DNA of 64,000 nucleotides from NCBI RefSeq assembly GCF_010389155.1, contig NC_057768.1, positions 8,182,501 through 8,246,500 of the forward strand, given 5' to 3'. The notes beneath the pieces are model-generated. The model did not search any database and was not told the origin of the DNA. It saw only the letters and a list, made by a program, of their open reading frames with translations. Numbering within the stretch: position 1 is the first letter of the stretch; every line of letters starts with the position of its first letter. A program made the translations under genes and the position numbers. Origin of the DNA: Erigeron canadensis. Lineage: Eukaryota > Streptophyta > Magnoliopsida > Asterales > Asteraceae. Shown one piece after another: positions 1-11,447 of the stretch.

Positions 1-33
1 AAAATGTACATTATATAATTTGAAAATACATAC

Positions 34-191
34 CAATTCATCAAGAAAGCTCATCTCGAACGTTTTGATTTTCTTCGGGTTGTTTTACTTCGAAATACAC
101 GAAGTCGTAGATGATAGTTAACATTTGTTAGCTTAAGATCTTCAAGATGAACAAATGTGGTCTTATATTTTGTTGTTGAAGAAGAAACCAT
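34..191 (-). pseudogene. Fragment of an RPA1-like OB-fold protein (first exon)
   Basis: The reading frame begins MVSSSTTKYKTTFVHLEDL, which resembles the N-terminal OB-fold of plant replication protein A large-subunit-like proteins, where a similar stretch leads to a FEM.FLDE motif. That motif appears here only after a one-base frame change, so the frame is broken. The fragment ends at a good donor (GTATGT on the minus strand at 33-28), so it looks like one exon of a spliced gene continuing beyond the left edge. RPA-like genes occur in host genomes and as passengers of plant Helitrons; which applies cannot be decided here. Family call is from memory of the motif. Confidence 0.4.
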
Positions 192-559
192 AATGAACCT
201 ATAATAGACAACTAAATAAATTAAAAGAGATAATAACAACAATAACATAAGAATTCAATGTTAAATAATAATAATAATAATAATTAAATATGAACAAGTA
301 TATAAATAAAATAAAAAACCCTTCTAGTAGTCGATCGTAACTATTTTTTTATTTTTTTTGACGGTTTTTTTTATTTAGAATATGTGAGGGTTTTTTATAG
401 GTTATATATATATATATATATATATAAAATAAAAGTAGTTTTGGGAGTCTTTTTTATTAATAATATAATAAATGTTGGTCTTAATAAATATAACTATTAA
501 AAAAATATTTAAAAAATAAAAAAGAGGAGGATTAGGGTGCCAAGTGTACCCCAACCTCC

Positions 560-704
560 TTTTTTTTTGAACAGCAGTGGTGATTGGACTCAGCGGCTTG
601 CCTCTTCATCGTCCGATAGAGATCGACCACGTTACCAGCACGGTCAATCCAAGGGCATGACTGGTGGTGGAAGTCCCATTACCGTTCTGAAGAAAAGTAG
701 TTAA
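560..704 (+). pseudogene. Exon-like coding fragment, family not recognised
   Basis: After a polypyrimidine stretch (551-568) and an acceptor-like AACAG, a frame of about 43 codons stays open to TAA at 702-704. It has balanced base composition and protein-like content (DWTQRLASSSSDRDRPRY, then HGQSKGMTGGGSPITVL), unlike the AT-rich flanks. No start codon, upstream exon or partner is visible nearby. It could be a terminal exon captured by a transposon or the relic of a decayed gene. I do not recognise the protein. Confidence 0.35.
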
Positions 705-852
705 TGCTAAAGAAAAACCCTTATGCTCTATCTCATTGGCAAAGACTTCCCAATAATGCATTTCAAAAGTTTTTACCTCCTCTTTCAGTTATATATATAT
801 ATAAGCTTAGATAGGGAACAACCCCATATTCACTTTTCCACATATATATACT

Positions 853-1180
853 ATTAAAATAAGAACGGTGAGAACACTTAAATCATTTTAATGCATTAAA
901 AGTCCGTAAAACTAAGATAGAGGATAACTAATTATCATTATTTAAGTGTTTAACATTATATTGATCCATCAAAAACAGAAAAATCATGTTTTTTGTTGGA
1001 TGCATCATTTTGATAAATATGCATCCAAAATGGATGCACAAAACCAAAAACATGATTTTCTTGATTTTGGCAAACCAATGTGTTGTTAAACACGTACATA
1101 ATGATAATTAGTTATACACTATTTTTGTTTTATGGAATTTTAATGTATCAAAATGTAGTTTTTAAGTGTTCTTACCGCGA
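853..1180. mobile_element. MITE family A, copy 1
   Basis: The segment is a long imperfect palindrome. It opens with AAAATAAGAACGGTGAGAAC and closes with its approximate inverse (AAGTGTTCTTACCG). The same sequence recurs at 35606-36190, including the internal GGATGCA repeats and the 'CATGATTTTCTTGATTTTG' stretch. No coding capacity, so a non-autonomous element. The outer ends are eroded and no target duplication could be fixed. Confidence 0.6.
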
Positions 1181-1380
1181 AGCCACTACTAACTACTAGT
1201 CATTTTTTTAATACCAAAAAAAGAAAACAAGACACAAAAAGAGGAGTAGAAATCTTGGGCCTTGATGTCTTTAAGGAATGGTACATGGTAGGGCAAGCCC
1301 AAAATGGTATCAACCCGTGATGTACCTTGCATACGACCTTGCCCCTACACTTCACATGCTTTTGCCCCTCTCCTTCTACC

Positions 1381-1390
1381 TATATATATA
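1381..1390 (+). promoter_or_regulatory. Putative TATA box of the SAUR gene
   Basis: A TATATATATA run lies about 95 bp before the SAUR start codon and is followed by a CA-rich leader, a normal spacing for a plant TATA box and short 5' UTR. I saw no canonical TGTCTC auxin response element between 1190 and 1484. Confidence 0.45.
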
Positions 1391-1483
1391 ACTTACTCTT
1401 TCTTTTCCAAACAAAAACCACAAGTCAATAATAACAACTGCCTCCACCATTATACTACCATTATCTAGTACCCTATAGTAACA

Positions 1484-1792
1484 ATGGGCCTAAGAAAGTC
1501 ACACACTAAACAAAATCAAGCATTAGCTATCAAAAAAATCATCAAAAGGTGTTCTAGTTTTGGCAAGAACAATGACAATGGTCTCCCAAATGATGTTCCA
1601 AAAGGACATTTTGTGGTATACGTTGGAGAAAGACGAAACCGATATATTGTACCAATTTCTTGTTTGGATCATCCAACATTTCAAGATCTACTACATCAAT
1701 CCGAGGAAGAATTTGGATTTAGTCATGATATGGGCATAATCATTCCTTGCCAAGAAGATGATTTTTTGTCATTTTTCTCCATGTTTTCATGA
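1484..1792 (+). CDS. SAUR: SAUR-family auxin-responsive protein
   Basis: An intronless 102-residue protein of the small auxin up RNA family. The SAUR core runs from about residue 38 to 95: [12 protein letters not shown] (38-49), then [18 protein letters not shown] (53-70), EEEFGF (74-79) and a GIIIPC segment (84-89). The basic N-terminus (residues 1-30) is variable, as usual. SAUR proteins typically inhibit PP2C.D phosphatases and so activate plasma-membrane H+-ATPases to promote cell expansion; subgroups differ. Length and absence of introns fit the family. The ATG at 1484 is the first in the transcript-like region and has A at -3. The C-terminus ends soon after the core (FFSMFS). Which SAUR clade it belongs to was not determined. 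Confidence 0.93.
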   Translation: MGLRKSHTKQNQALAIKKIIKRCSSFGKNNDNGLPNDVPKGHFVVYVGERRNRYIVPISCLDHPTFQDLLHQSEEEFGFSHDMGIIIPCQEDDFLSFFSMFS

Positions 1793-2344
1793 ATTCTTAC
1801 AATTTCAAGAAAATTGTGTTAGGTGCTCTCTTTTACATTTCTTTTTTCCAAGTGATGTGTGTGTGTGTGTTCGAACACCCTAGCTTGGAAAAAATATTGC
1901 GTCAATTTTGTACAAAATTAAGGAAAATCTCTGCATGGGAAATGATTCTCCCCTTATGCATGTTACATATTTATACATTGTCAATTGACCAATTCGTTCA
2001 AAGGAGAAAATTTGTTTTTCGTTTAATTGATCGTAATTAAGTGTATTGTAAATACGTTAATTAGCTTGTGAATTTCTGTTTTCATTCGTGGATCATATAC
2101 TGAATATTAATTAACTAGATAGAATCAGACAATTTTTTAGGTATGAGATTTTAGGCATAATTTTGGCTATTTATAATCAGACAATGTTTGTGTTTTAAAA
2201 CGGATTTATTTACTATACAATTATACATACACAAACACAAAAAGAAAATGGGGGCTTAAAACATCGGGTACCTAAAAGCAAATAATTTAACAGCTTTGTT
2301 ATATTTTTAAATCACCATCAAATCAAATTATAAAATCGTAAAAA
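1793..2344. other. 3' flank of the SAUR gene, no second gene
   Basis: An 83-codon open frame overlaps the SAUR stop but has no recognisable domain and lies where the 3' UTR is expected. The rest is AT-rich, and I see no gene in it. Confidence 0.5.
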
Positions 2345-2522
2345 GAGTTGTAAGGTAGCTTATTGGTAGAGTTTTTGAATTTGGAATAATCAACTTGGAT
2401 AACTGGATTTGAGTACCTATTTTACATATTCGTGAGGATAGATTATTAGGATAAGTTTCGGTTCCATATTAGTTCGTATAATTTGAAAGTAGAAAGAGGT
2501 TAATACATCGTTAAAAAAAATA
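2345..2522 (+). mobile_element. tRNA-derived SINE candidate
   Basis: A box-A-like TAGCTTATTGGTAGAG (2356-2371) is followed about 35 bp later by a box-B-like GGATTTGAGTACC (2405-2417), the split RNA polymerase III promoter of tRNA-SINEs. The segment ends in an A-run (2513-2520). No tRNA cloverleaf is apparent, so a SINE rather than a tRNA gene. Target duplication not resolved. Confidence 0.45.
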
Positions 2523-3957
2523 TACTCTACCGAGTTGTATTAAGTATGAACTGTATAAGTATACAATTAAAGTATGTAACGTTAAAAAACATCAAGAAGT
2601 GAAAACCGGTGACTCGACTTTCGTCTGATGGTGTTTTTTCTTATGTCTTGGTTAATTGAGTTGTAATTGACATAAGTTTTTTTCAAACCTTTTTGCAATT
2701 CTCGCAGTTAAAGTTCCAAGTTAAATCTAGTTTGTGTAATTGTTCTATTTCTAGATTTGTACTTTGGTCACTAGCATCTTGCTAGTTGATTGTTTTTTTA
2801 TTAATAATATTTTCGCTGTTCCAAAAAAGGCTAACTTAAAGAGTTGACTTTCTTTAACAGCCTTTGGTTTAAAGTGATTTAGATTAGTTTAGGTTTAACA
2901 TGTTTTTTGAGGAGAGGAGAAGATGAGAATAAATTTTTAATTTTCTATTCTATACAAATCCTTTGTAATTCTTTGTTGGTAAAATAATAAAGAATTTATT
3001 ATTGAGAAATTTATATTTTCTGTCCTGTGCTTAAACTAATATATTGTGTTATTATCTTTTAATAGTTGTTATGTCATTTAAAATATCATAAACATTAGAT
3101 ACCAACATATATAGTACATATATAGATCATTATATTATTAAGCTTATGATTTCATTATTATAACAGCTCTTAAGCGGTTAAGCCTATCAACACCAAGTAT
3201 TTAAACTTGACACCAATTAAGCTTTTAATTTCATTAGAACTCGCATTCCCCAAATAGGTGAAGGTGCCTCGCCTCTTCAAAGCCCCCAATAGAGTTTATA
3301 TCCAATTGATAAGATATTCAGGGTTGATGTTTACTATATATGCATAATAAGTTTGACTACTCATATGTTAAGGTTTGACATCTCAGAATGTAACAATTTT
3401 ACATCAATTGTCGTAATGTTTATGGAAGTTCAATTTTATGCATTGCATGTAATAAACTTTTAAATTCTGGTCATTATATATATCCAGGTATATTTGTCAA
3501 CCATATAAATTGTCTCGTCCAATGTCACGTTGTCAGTTTGCAGGTCGAATACATACAATAATTGGGTTTAAAAGTTCATTGCATATAATGCACATTATTG
3601 AATTTCATACCCATTATGACAATTCATTTAAATGTTGTTTACATTTCAAGGTATTAACAATTAAGCCCAATAACTTGTTATATGCATAATAAGCAACTAG
3701 CATGATACTCGCGCATTTTAGTTAAACAATTATATGTAACTAGTCATATTAGAAAAATCTTGATCATTGAATTAAAAACAATTGTCAAGATTCATTAACA
3801 TTATTGAATCTTGACCATTGATTTTAATCCACTAATCAACATATGTCTAACTTGACCCCTCAAGTTAGAAATAACTTGAGGGGATCATTACCTACAAAGG
3901 TCTTCTTAACACATGCTGAGTAATCTCCCATCCATGGTAAGGGATTGTAAACTAGTA
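2523..3957. other. Gene-free AT-rich spacer
   Basis: No open frame with recognisable protein similarity, no RNA gene and no clear element ends were seen on either strand. Confidence 0.5.
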
Positions 3958-4197
3958 CTCCCTCCGTCCCACTAAATTTGCTCACTTATGAATTTTTAAA
4001 GTCTACGAATTTTGGCCATATTTGTGTTATATAATAGTCTATGAAAGTTATACTAATGAAACATACATCTAAAACACAATTAATTCATATAATTTTCATC
4101 AAATACTATATAACACAAACAAAAATAGTTATGATAAAAGTTCGTTTTAGATTTTGAAAATTTAAAATTGAAAAAATTTAGTGAGACGAAGAGGTAG
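3958..4197. mobile_element. Stowaway-type MITE (Tc1/mariner)
   Basis: The left end CTCCCTCCGTCCCACTAAAT directly follows TA, the classic Stowaway terminus and target dinucleotide. The right end reads, inverted, CTACCTCTTCGTCTCACTAA, a diverged copy of the same terminal repeat. About 240 bp, AT-rich and non-coding, all typical of the family, which is mobilised by mariner transposases encoded elsewhere. Confidence 0.72.
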
Positions 4198-4744
4198 TTC
4201 CTAATATATCAAAATTTGTTGTTTTTCCCTTTTCCTTCAAGTACTATTTCTTTAATTGTATCTACATTTGTTGCGTCGTTATGAGTTATTCTTACATTTA
4301 CAAATCCTCTATCAACACAGGTTTGTAGTTTTCATAACAGCCTTTGGCACTCTTGAGCTTGGTAATAAGAATTAAATAGATTAGGAGATTAAAAAGTAAG
4401 ATTATCTTAATTCTATATCTATTATTAATGTGAGAGGGGGACATATGTTCTTTGTTTTGTTGGATGCACATGGTGGGATGCTACCAGTTGACCCAGATAG
4501 GGGTTAGGGCAGGGCTAAGTCCTAGGGTAGTTTTAAAGGAGATTGCTAATCATGTCATCCATATGAGGATTAGTTTCACATGAGCTACATTCCATGTCCA
4601 CAATTGACTTGTTTTGCATCCATGATGATGTCAACATAATATACGTTATCCATTGTTTTGTTTTTTTTTTAAATATATTCATTTTGTATCTTAGTTTCAG
4701 AGCAATGTTTTATTAAAAAAAAAAACGTGTATTTTGGAAGGAAC
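4198..4744. other. Gene-free spacer
   Basis: AT-rich with homopolymer runs near 4660 and 4715. No coding or RNA signals recognised. Confidence 0.5.
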
Positions 4745-4945
4745 ACGCAAGTCCTTGATACTTTGTACCTAGCTTCCCCACCCTGTAAGGGGCCACTACC
4801 GGGTGAAACTCCTGAGCATGATAACCCATGGTTATTGGGAACGAATGAGATTCAAACCCTCAACCTTAGTATTAATTGGTCTCCCCATGGATCCCACGCA
4901 TAAGCAGAGACAGGTACCACTGAGCTCATTGGTAATGTTTTATAA
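4745..4945 (-). mobile_element. tRNA-derived SINE candidate, minus strand
   Basis: On the minus strand a box-A-like TGAGCTCAGTGG (4928-4917) precedes a box-B-like GGGTTTGAATC (4859-4849), at SINE-like spacing. A more GC-rich body of tRNA-unrelated sequence follows (towards 4745). A nearby 24-bp direct duplication (CTCATTGGTAATGTTTTAT at 4927 and 4951) suggests local slippage or a target duplication. Confidence 0.5.
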
Positions 4946-6277
4946 ACAGCTCATTGGTAATGTTTTATTAACTGGTTCAAACTGATTCCTATAACCGGTT
5001 TAATCGGGTATTCTAATAAGCCATCTACAACAATTATAACATAGTTTAAAAGCCTAAAGCCATTTACAACAATTATAACATATTCTAAAAGCCAGAAGTC
5101 GCCGATGTATAAACCATCTTTTATCAATTTCCTTTCTAAACGATGGGCTCTAATACGCTCTTAGATACCGTTAATGTCTAGTAAAGTGAGAGTGGTGATA
5201 TGATATTGTGATGGAAATATAATATAATTCGGGTATGCTCTGTAACAAAACTCTGTTTTTATCATTACTATTGCGAGACAGACTTTTAAGGATGATATAG
5301 TTAAATCAAGTCCAAAAACTTGAGCCAATAAAAGTTATATACATAAAAAAAAAAAGTTAACGATTTTACAAGTGTCTTGTCAATGGGTGTTAATGTGTCA
5401 TAGATTTATCGTCAGGCATTCGCCATTACTTTTAAAGGGTGTTTGAGTTGCCAGTTTTCGCCTCCGACCCGACCAGCTTATTGAGTTAAAGTTTACGTTT
5501 ATAAGCAAAAAAGTTTATTAACGCTAATAAGTCAATTTTATAAAGCTCCACATCTTTAGTTTTTATTTTTTAAAGATCTATTTATTAAGACTAACACTAA
5601 AGACTAACAAGCGATGGATAGATAAGCTTTCCTTTTGAAAAAAGTTATAAAAATAAAAAAAAAAAAAAAAAATTAAATGAAGCCCTTAACGTGCATAAAA
5701 AAATTGTGTCTTTCCATATCTGCAGTCGTTTTTGTCAATTTTGTTTAACTTACAGTAAATCGAAAGACCCTTCATGATACCACGATCAAATTTTTGGTGG
5801 GTAAGTTCCTGATTCATTTCCACAATCATGGTGTTGGATCTTTAACGATCAACAACATAAGATTGGCTAACACGTCCAATCTGTGTGGGTTTTGCTAACG
5901 AAACTCACAAGGATTCGTAGTGGGGTGGAATTTCATACATCACGTGTGAGTTACTATTGATACAATACGCATTAATAATAGCAGAGTCAAGAATAATATG
6001 CAGGATCCTAGTGAAGCCTTAAAAGTAGGAAAACCAAGTTATTCCAAAGCACTGCTTCATAATCATACAATCATGTTTGAACATATTCAAATATGAAAAA
6101 AGAAGAGAATTCACATGGATTCAAACACTCAACTATGATTCGAAAGTAGCATTATCATCTTGTTCATGTTACATTACAGAATGAAAAATTCCACACAATT
6201 TTCAATCAATGTAGTCAGCATGCTCATTGTAGTTGAAAATTTCGGCCGAATTTTGAGATATTGTATGTAGGATATTA
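4946..6277. other. Gene-free spacer and 3' flank of the coiled-coil gene
   Basis: No further coding segment was recognised. The part close to 6277 is expected to hold the 3' UTR of the minus-strand gene that ends at 6278. Confidence 0.5.
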
Positions 6278-7378
6278 TTAGATGTGGGAAGCACTGAGTG
6301 CCATTACCTTGCATTGTTCATTCATGGCTAACAGTTGCGCCTCTTTATTGTCAAGAAGTGCATTCAGTCTCATGTTCTCATCCATAAGCTTCTGCACTTC
6401 AGCCTCTTTCTGCGCTTTTTCACTCTCCAATTGTGTTGTCTTCACAACTAACCTGTTACCATAACCATATTAAACCCTGAATAAACCACAGGTTGTCTGA
6501 TGAAAAGAAAATAACTTTATTAAATCTGACCGTTCAAAAAGCCTCTCGATGCTCTGAAACTGCTTCTCTGAAGAAACAAGTGTTTCTCTAACACTTATGA
6601 GACTACTAACGTAAGATTTTAGTGATTCAAAATCTTGTTTGACACGGGTAAGTTCCTGTTCATTTTCTGCTGCTCGTTGCCTCTGTCTAGATGTTTCTTC
6701 AACTAAATCTTCAACCCTTTGTTTCATTTCATTCAAAATACAATTTGTACCCACTGCAAAACGATCCATTTCAACTAGCTTTTCAGACATGGTTTCAATC
6801 TGAATCACCTTCTTTTTGATCTCTTCTACGCCTAAACTTACTTCCTGTTTTGCATTAACACTTTCAGATTCAGCCACAAGTACCCTTTTGACCAAAGACT
6901 CCATTACATCAGTAACAGTTTGCACACTATTCAGAACTTCACCCATGTAAGACCCATCTTTCTCATCAAGAACACCATGTTGTCTATTAATGGCAATCAA
7001 TGTTTCAACCTCTCGAGAGTTAAAGTTAGAAAGATTTACATTTCTGGACCAGTTAGACATAGGTGTGCCACTTCTATCAACGAAACCCTCAACATCCGAC
7101 TGTTTGATGCCGCACGACGTGAGGGCTAAATGGGGAATTGTCATTATTCTTGCTTTCGACTCCAAATATGTCAATAAAGTTGTGGTTGTCTTTACTCTCC
7201 GCCAAAGAAGCTCCAATTCTTTATTGATGTCCTGACCAGACTCTTGCACAGATGAAGCAACTTCACCTAGTTTTGTTTGCAATACATCTACTTGAGACTG
7301 TCTTCGCTGTAACTCATCCTCCCAAACAGTTTGTGTTTGCGTTAACCGAGAGTTCAAAATATCTTGCTCGGCGGCCAT
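6278..7378 (-). CDS. Conserved plant coiled-coil protein, two coding exons
   Basis: The coding exons read 7378-6531 and 6452-6278, joined across a 78-bp intron (GTCAGA...AACAG) that restores the frame, giving 340 residues. The start MAAEQDILNSRL was chosen because an acceptor (TTGTTTAG) sits just upstream at about 7386; the 40 further codons that extend the open frame upstream are most likely intron. The protein is rich in heptad-like Leu/Glu/Lys/Gln segments (about residues 1-70, 165-230 and 235-340) and ends in MNEQCKVMALSASHI. From memory this matches a plant family annotated as restin-like or myosin heavy chain-related, without established biochemical function. It probably acts as a structural or scaffold protein. 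No transmembrane segment or signal peptide is evident. Confidence 0.85.
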
Positions 7379-9248
7379 CACTTTTCTAAACAAGAAACAA
7401 CCAAACGTAAGAGTCAAAATTTTACAAAGAGAACTTAGTGACTTACGATAGTTGATGAAAGTATAACATCTTCTCTTTTTGAGATCCAAATAATCCACAA
7501 ATTTTCCCTAATGAGCTACCTCCATACTGCTAGGCTAGAAGCCTACTGGTGAGTATCATAATTATTGTTGGTTTATTATGCTTGTATAGTACTATTAAGC
7601 AGCTGTTACATAACCGTATATGACGTATTAGCCAAGTTATTTAAAAAGCCGCATACATCCAATGCAGGGAATCTGGGATTGGTGTTTTAAAAGAAGTAAA
7701 CTTAATATAGCTGAGAGCCTGAGACTATAAGGACTTTAGGGGTGTAAATATCCGCCTATAACTAAACTAAATATGATTTAGGCAGTAGACATACATACAA
7801 CATGTGTATGTATCTATCCATATCCAAAATTTAGTTCCAAAAATCTCTGAAAGTGTGAAGAACTCACGTAGGTGAAGAACAAGGAGCAAGCAAGGCTAAT
7901 TTTATGCTATCCAATCCATCTTAATCAATGTGTTCGTGAACTAGTAAGCTTAAAGTCGAAGGGGTGATGTTGGGATAAAAGTTGAAATCAATCTAAATAA
8001 ATCATCGGTTTTGTTACAAGGATGTTATCATGCATCTAGGAAACATTAACTTCGATTTTTAAAAGGATTTTCATATAAAGTTGAAATTGGCTAGTGATTT
8101 TGATTATGAAAAAAACGTAAATGGATATAAAAATGTTAAACCCATGATTATGGTGGGTTAAATAACCAAGTTCACTTTGATATATTAAACCTTGGAACTT
8201 TGGAAGTGTTGGAAATTTGCTAACTAGGATTTTGGAATTAGTTAGTGATTAAAAAGTCAAACTAGTCAGTTTAGATATAGGCTAAAAAATCTAGTCTAAG
8301 CACGTTAATAAGCCGTTATTATGATGTTTGTTTAGGTGCTAAGAACTCAGTAATGATCGTGAGTATATGGAACCTAAATGGGATGCTAGATCATATGAAA
8401 TCGGATAGCATAGCCGCATAGGTGTAACAACTTTCATATGATTGTGCCGATAGCAGTATCATTGCCTTAATTGTATCTACATGCCAAATTTGTTATATAT
8501 ATATATATATATATATAATGCCAAATATGAGATAGCAGGATACTTATAACCATACGGATCCATTGAATATAAGTCGTTTATCTTTGTAATGGATCATGGG
8601 CGTTACACCAACTAACGCATGATCCAGTTCGTCTAGAAATGTTTCAGCTGTATAAACATGCATACAGATTACATACACTAAATATACACATATATACATA
8701 CACATTCTACATTTCTAAGATACATAAATAGACTTATATACATATGAAACAAACACATATACGTACACGAAACGTATACGCATCCACATATCTATGACTA
8801 AAATGTTCATACATAGCAACGCACAACAACAATCTTTATATTCTTATGTACCGGACATTCCATTAACAAAAAAGAAATAGCCTTTCAACAAATGAATCAT
8901 ATTTTCAAGATTTTAGGGTTTTATTTCTTAACATTCGTTTTCGATGATACAGGTATACATACATACAACAACGACAACAAAGATATCGAATGCTGACACG
9001 GACCGGGATACGGGGAGGTCAAATGGACTCAGTCATACCTAAAATGAACATACACACACACAAAAAAAAATCAAATATACCCAAAAAAAAAGATACTTAA
9101 TTTATTATCACTATTAAAAGGGGAAATCAAATACACAAAACCCCAATAATAGAATTATGTAATCTTGATTGATCTAAAAAAGAAATATTGGGTTTGATTA
9201 ATAATTATTGAAATCAAATTAATTGCGAAAAGAAAGATAGATATATAC
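7379..9248 (-). other. Probable 5' UTR intron or upstream region of the coiled-coil gene
   Basis: The acceptor at about 7386 just before the ATG and a donor-like AG|GTATAT on the minus strand at 9249/9248 could delimit a 1.9-kb leader intron. The sequence between them has no convincing reading frame. It contains AT-repeat tracts (for example near 8495) and many ATACATA-type repeats between 8660 and 8800. Confidence 0.3.
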
Positions 9249-9570
9249 CTTTAGATATATGTATGTGAGTGTTTCGATAGAATTGAAGAAATCTGATAAA
9301 GATTTGGATTGGGAGGTGCTCAGGATGAAGCAGAAGGGGGATTTTTTTTTTTTTTTTTTGTTAAAATGTTGCAATTGCTTCTTGTTTTTGTGTTTCTTGA
9401 CTGGATTTTTAATTGTTGTTGTTAGTTTGTCAAATGGGTCGTCACCATCTTCTGCCTCCTCACCTTTCAATTTCTTGACTTTACTTTTCTTACAGAAAAA
9501 TGATAGGATTTGGGAAAGGTGATCTTGTACCCAAAAACAAAATGATTTTTTCTTTTCTTTCAAAATCTTA
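9249..9570 (-). other. Putative 5' leader exon of the coiled-coil gene
   Basis: This segment, read on the minus strand, is purine-rich with an open frame that contains a long lysine run (from a T-run at 9341-9360) and no known domain. It ends at a donor-like site at 9249/9248, and AT-rich TATA-like sequence lies upstream at 9607-9622. That arrangement fits a non-coding first exon. A real short protein cannot be excluded. Confidence 0.3.
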
Positions 9571-9623
9571 TTATTATATTCGGTTAAGATAATACGAGTG
9601 TATGATATATATATATATATATA

Positions 9624-9786
9624 GTGAGTATGAGGCTGTTATGCAAGTAAAAAACCCCTCACATACTAATATTTTAATATTTTAAATAAATACATGGCCT
9701 CCAATGATTTTTACCTTTTAAAAAAAGGTATGTGAGGGGTTTTTCACCCAACTTGGGTGTTTAACAGCCTCATATTCCCTTCCCCC
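9624..9786. mobile_element. MITE family B, copy 1 (Mutator-like)
   Basis: Terminal inverted repeats: left GTGAGTATGAGGCTGTTATG, right (inverted) GGGGGAAGGGAATATGAGGC followed by TGTT. Just inside, CCCCTCACATACTAATATTT is mirrored by TATGTGAGGGG. Both sides are flanked by ATATATATA, compatible with a 9-bp target duplication inside an AT microsatellite. A better-delimited copy is at 43464-43652. If the coiled-coil gene starts near 9570, this element sits in its promoter. Confidence 0.65.
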
Positions 9787-9797
9787 ATATATATATA

Positions 9798-11216
9798 CTA
9801 GGTTTTTGACCTGCGCGATGCGCGAGCTGTATAAAAAACTATATAATACACTTTATATATGAAGAAACGATAGCAAACATATTTCATTAGAATTACGTGA
9901 TGTGAACTATATAAATAGTTTAGTAACATATAAACATATGGTTGAACAGAAATAGATTCAACGAAAAGCTTGACAAAATATGAACTTAAAGAGATAGAAG
10001 GACTTGATAGCGCTATACTTTAAATTATCATTAAGAATTTAGTAATATGTTTTTCTTCTAGTAATTCTAGTAATTTGCCTTTTGTTGCCACTAAATAATC
10101 TACATCTAGAACATGTATCATGTAGTCGTCTTGTTACAGCAGAACACAAAGACATACAATTTGATCCTTAATGTAGAGTGACAATTCCACTACATTTCTC
10201 TCCAAAAAAGTTAAAAGTCACATGAAAAATTACAATTGGCTGGATATATAATTCAAAGAGGATAATTTGACTATGCCTTATGTGTTGAATGTTCTTCTTA
10301 ACATCCAAAAAGTAAAACAGTTATATTCATTTAAAGGTGTTGCTACGATTTTTAGAAATGGATTATCAACACCATAGTGGTTTTAATTTTTGTTTAATCT
10401 AATTGACTAATCCAGAAGAGGTAGAATGTGTTGTTCCAAAAGAGAAAGAAAAAGAAAATTAGGATGTAGAATTTGGTTTAAGGGTGGGGTAGGTCTCGGA
10501 CTCCGGATGATTTACAATTACTTGAATTTATATGACTCGATTTTTTTTTGGTTTTGCTAAACGAAACCCTAAGGGTTTTTGTTAAAGTATATTAATTAGT
10601 TGTACGTTTACCATAAAACCCATCTTATTTGTACTTACTGGCTATTGGCAAAGAAGAAGGTATACACCAAGGTAATTTTTATACTTAAAAGAGGATCTTG
10701 TTTATTAAAACAAAAAGTTTAAATTTGGAACATATATTCAAGGTGTAGTTAATATGATGTTAAAATTTATGAGTTTCGATGTTATCTGTTACCTAATTAA
10801 ATCTATTTTTTTAAACTTAATTTATTTTATTTATTTGTTTTATTTTTGTATATTCATATAGTTTTGAAAACTTCCATATAATCATCATAAGAAAAAAAGG
10901 AAAAGAACTTTATGTAATGTTGAATAAAAAAGATAATGAAATATTATTAGGTATAGACGTGATTTTTTAGTTAAAGAGAAGATATCATTTTATCTAATGA
11001 GAAGATCTTAGATTTCTATAATATATTTATTTATTTATTAATTAATATATATATATATATAAGTTCATTTTTTTTCTAAATATATAGTTTATTTTTGAAA
11101 AAAATATGGAGTTGACACATAGGATAAAATCCTATGTGGCATTTTTTCAATATAGTTATAGATTGCAAGAGGGCTTTAAAAAGCTTGGTTAACTACTTTT
11201 TTATAAGAGTTATATA
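9798..11216 (-). mobile_element. Helitron-like element, copy 1 (non-autonomous)
   Basis: On the minus strand the left edge reads CTCGCGCATCGCGCAGG, then about 10 bp and CCTAG|T: a GC hairpin followed by CTAG and a host T, the hallmark 3' end of Helitrons. The region near its other end (11104-11200: CACATAGGAT...CCTATGTGGCA, then a GGCTTTAAAAAGCTTGGTTAAC stretch) is shared with the element at 11448-12370. No helicase or Rep coding is present. The exact 5' boundary is uncertain. Confidence 0.5.
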
Positions 11217-11230
11217 TATATATATATATA

Positions 11231-11433
11231 GGGGTTGGGTATTGTAAAACAAGTATTAATGTAAAACAACAAAAACAAGATCTTGACCCTTGGATCATGG
11301 TTAAATTGATGCAAGAAGATTTACGAAATAAATGATACACAATGATTTTAATGATGCACGATGATTTTCATTGAAGAGAAACATATTGGTTTATTTGTTT
11401 TACTTTAATACTTGTTTTATTTTACCTAAAACC
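11231..11433. mobile_element. MITE inserted in an AT microsatellite
   Basis: Terminal inverted repeats of about 40 bp: left begins GGGGTTGGGTATTGTAAAAC, right inverted begins GGTTTTAGGTAAAATAAAAC. Both continue AAGTATTAA.GTAAAACAA. Flanks on both sides are TATATATA. The 203-bp length and lack of coding capacity fit a MITE. Superfamily is uncertain because the target duplication is masked by the AT repeat. Confidence 0.65.
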
Positions 11434-11447
11434 TATATATATATATA

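Noticed and set aside
1789..2040. 83-codon frame right after the SAUR stop
   Set aside because: No domain, overlaps the expected 3' UTR and reads as chance frame in AT-rich DNA.
7379..7498. N-terminal extension of the coiled-coil protein frame
   Set aside because: It crosses a good acceptor site (TTGTTTAG) just before MAAEQD, so it is most likely translated intron.
9259..9522. Plus-strand 87-codon hydrophobic frame
   Set aside because: Created by a T-run; complementary to the possible leader exon of the minus-strand gene, no family recognised.
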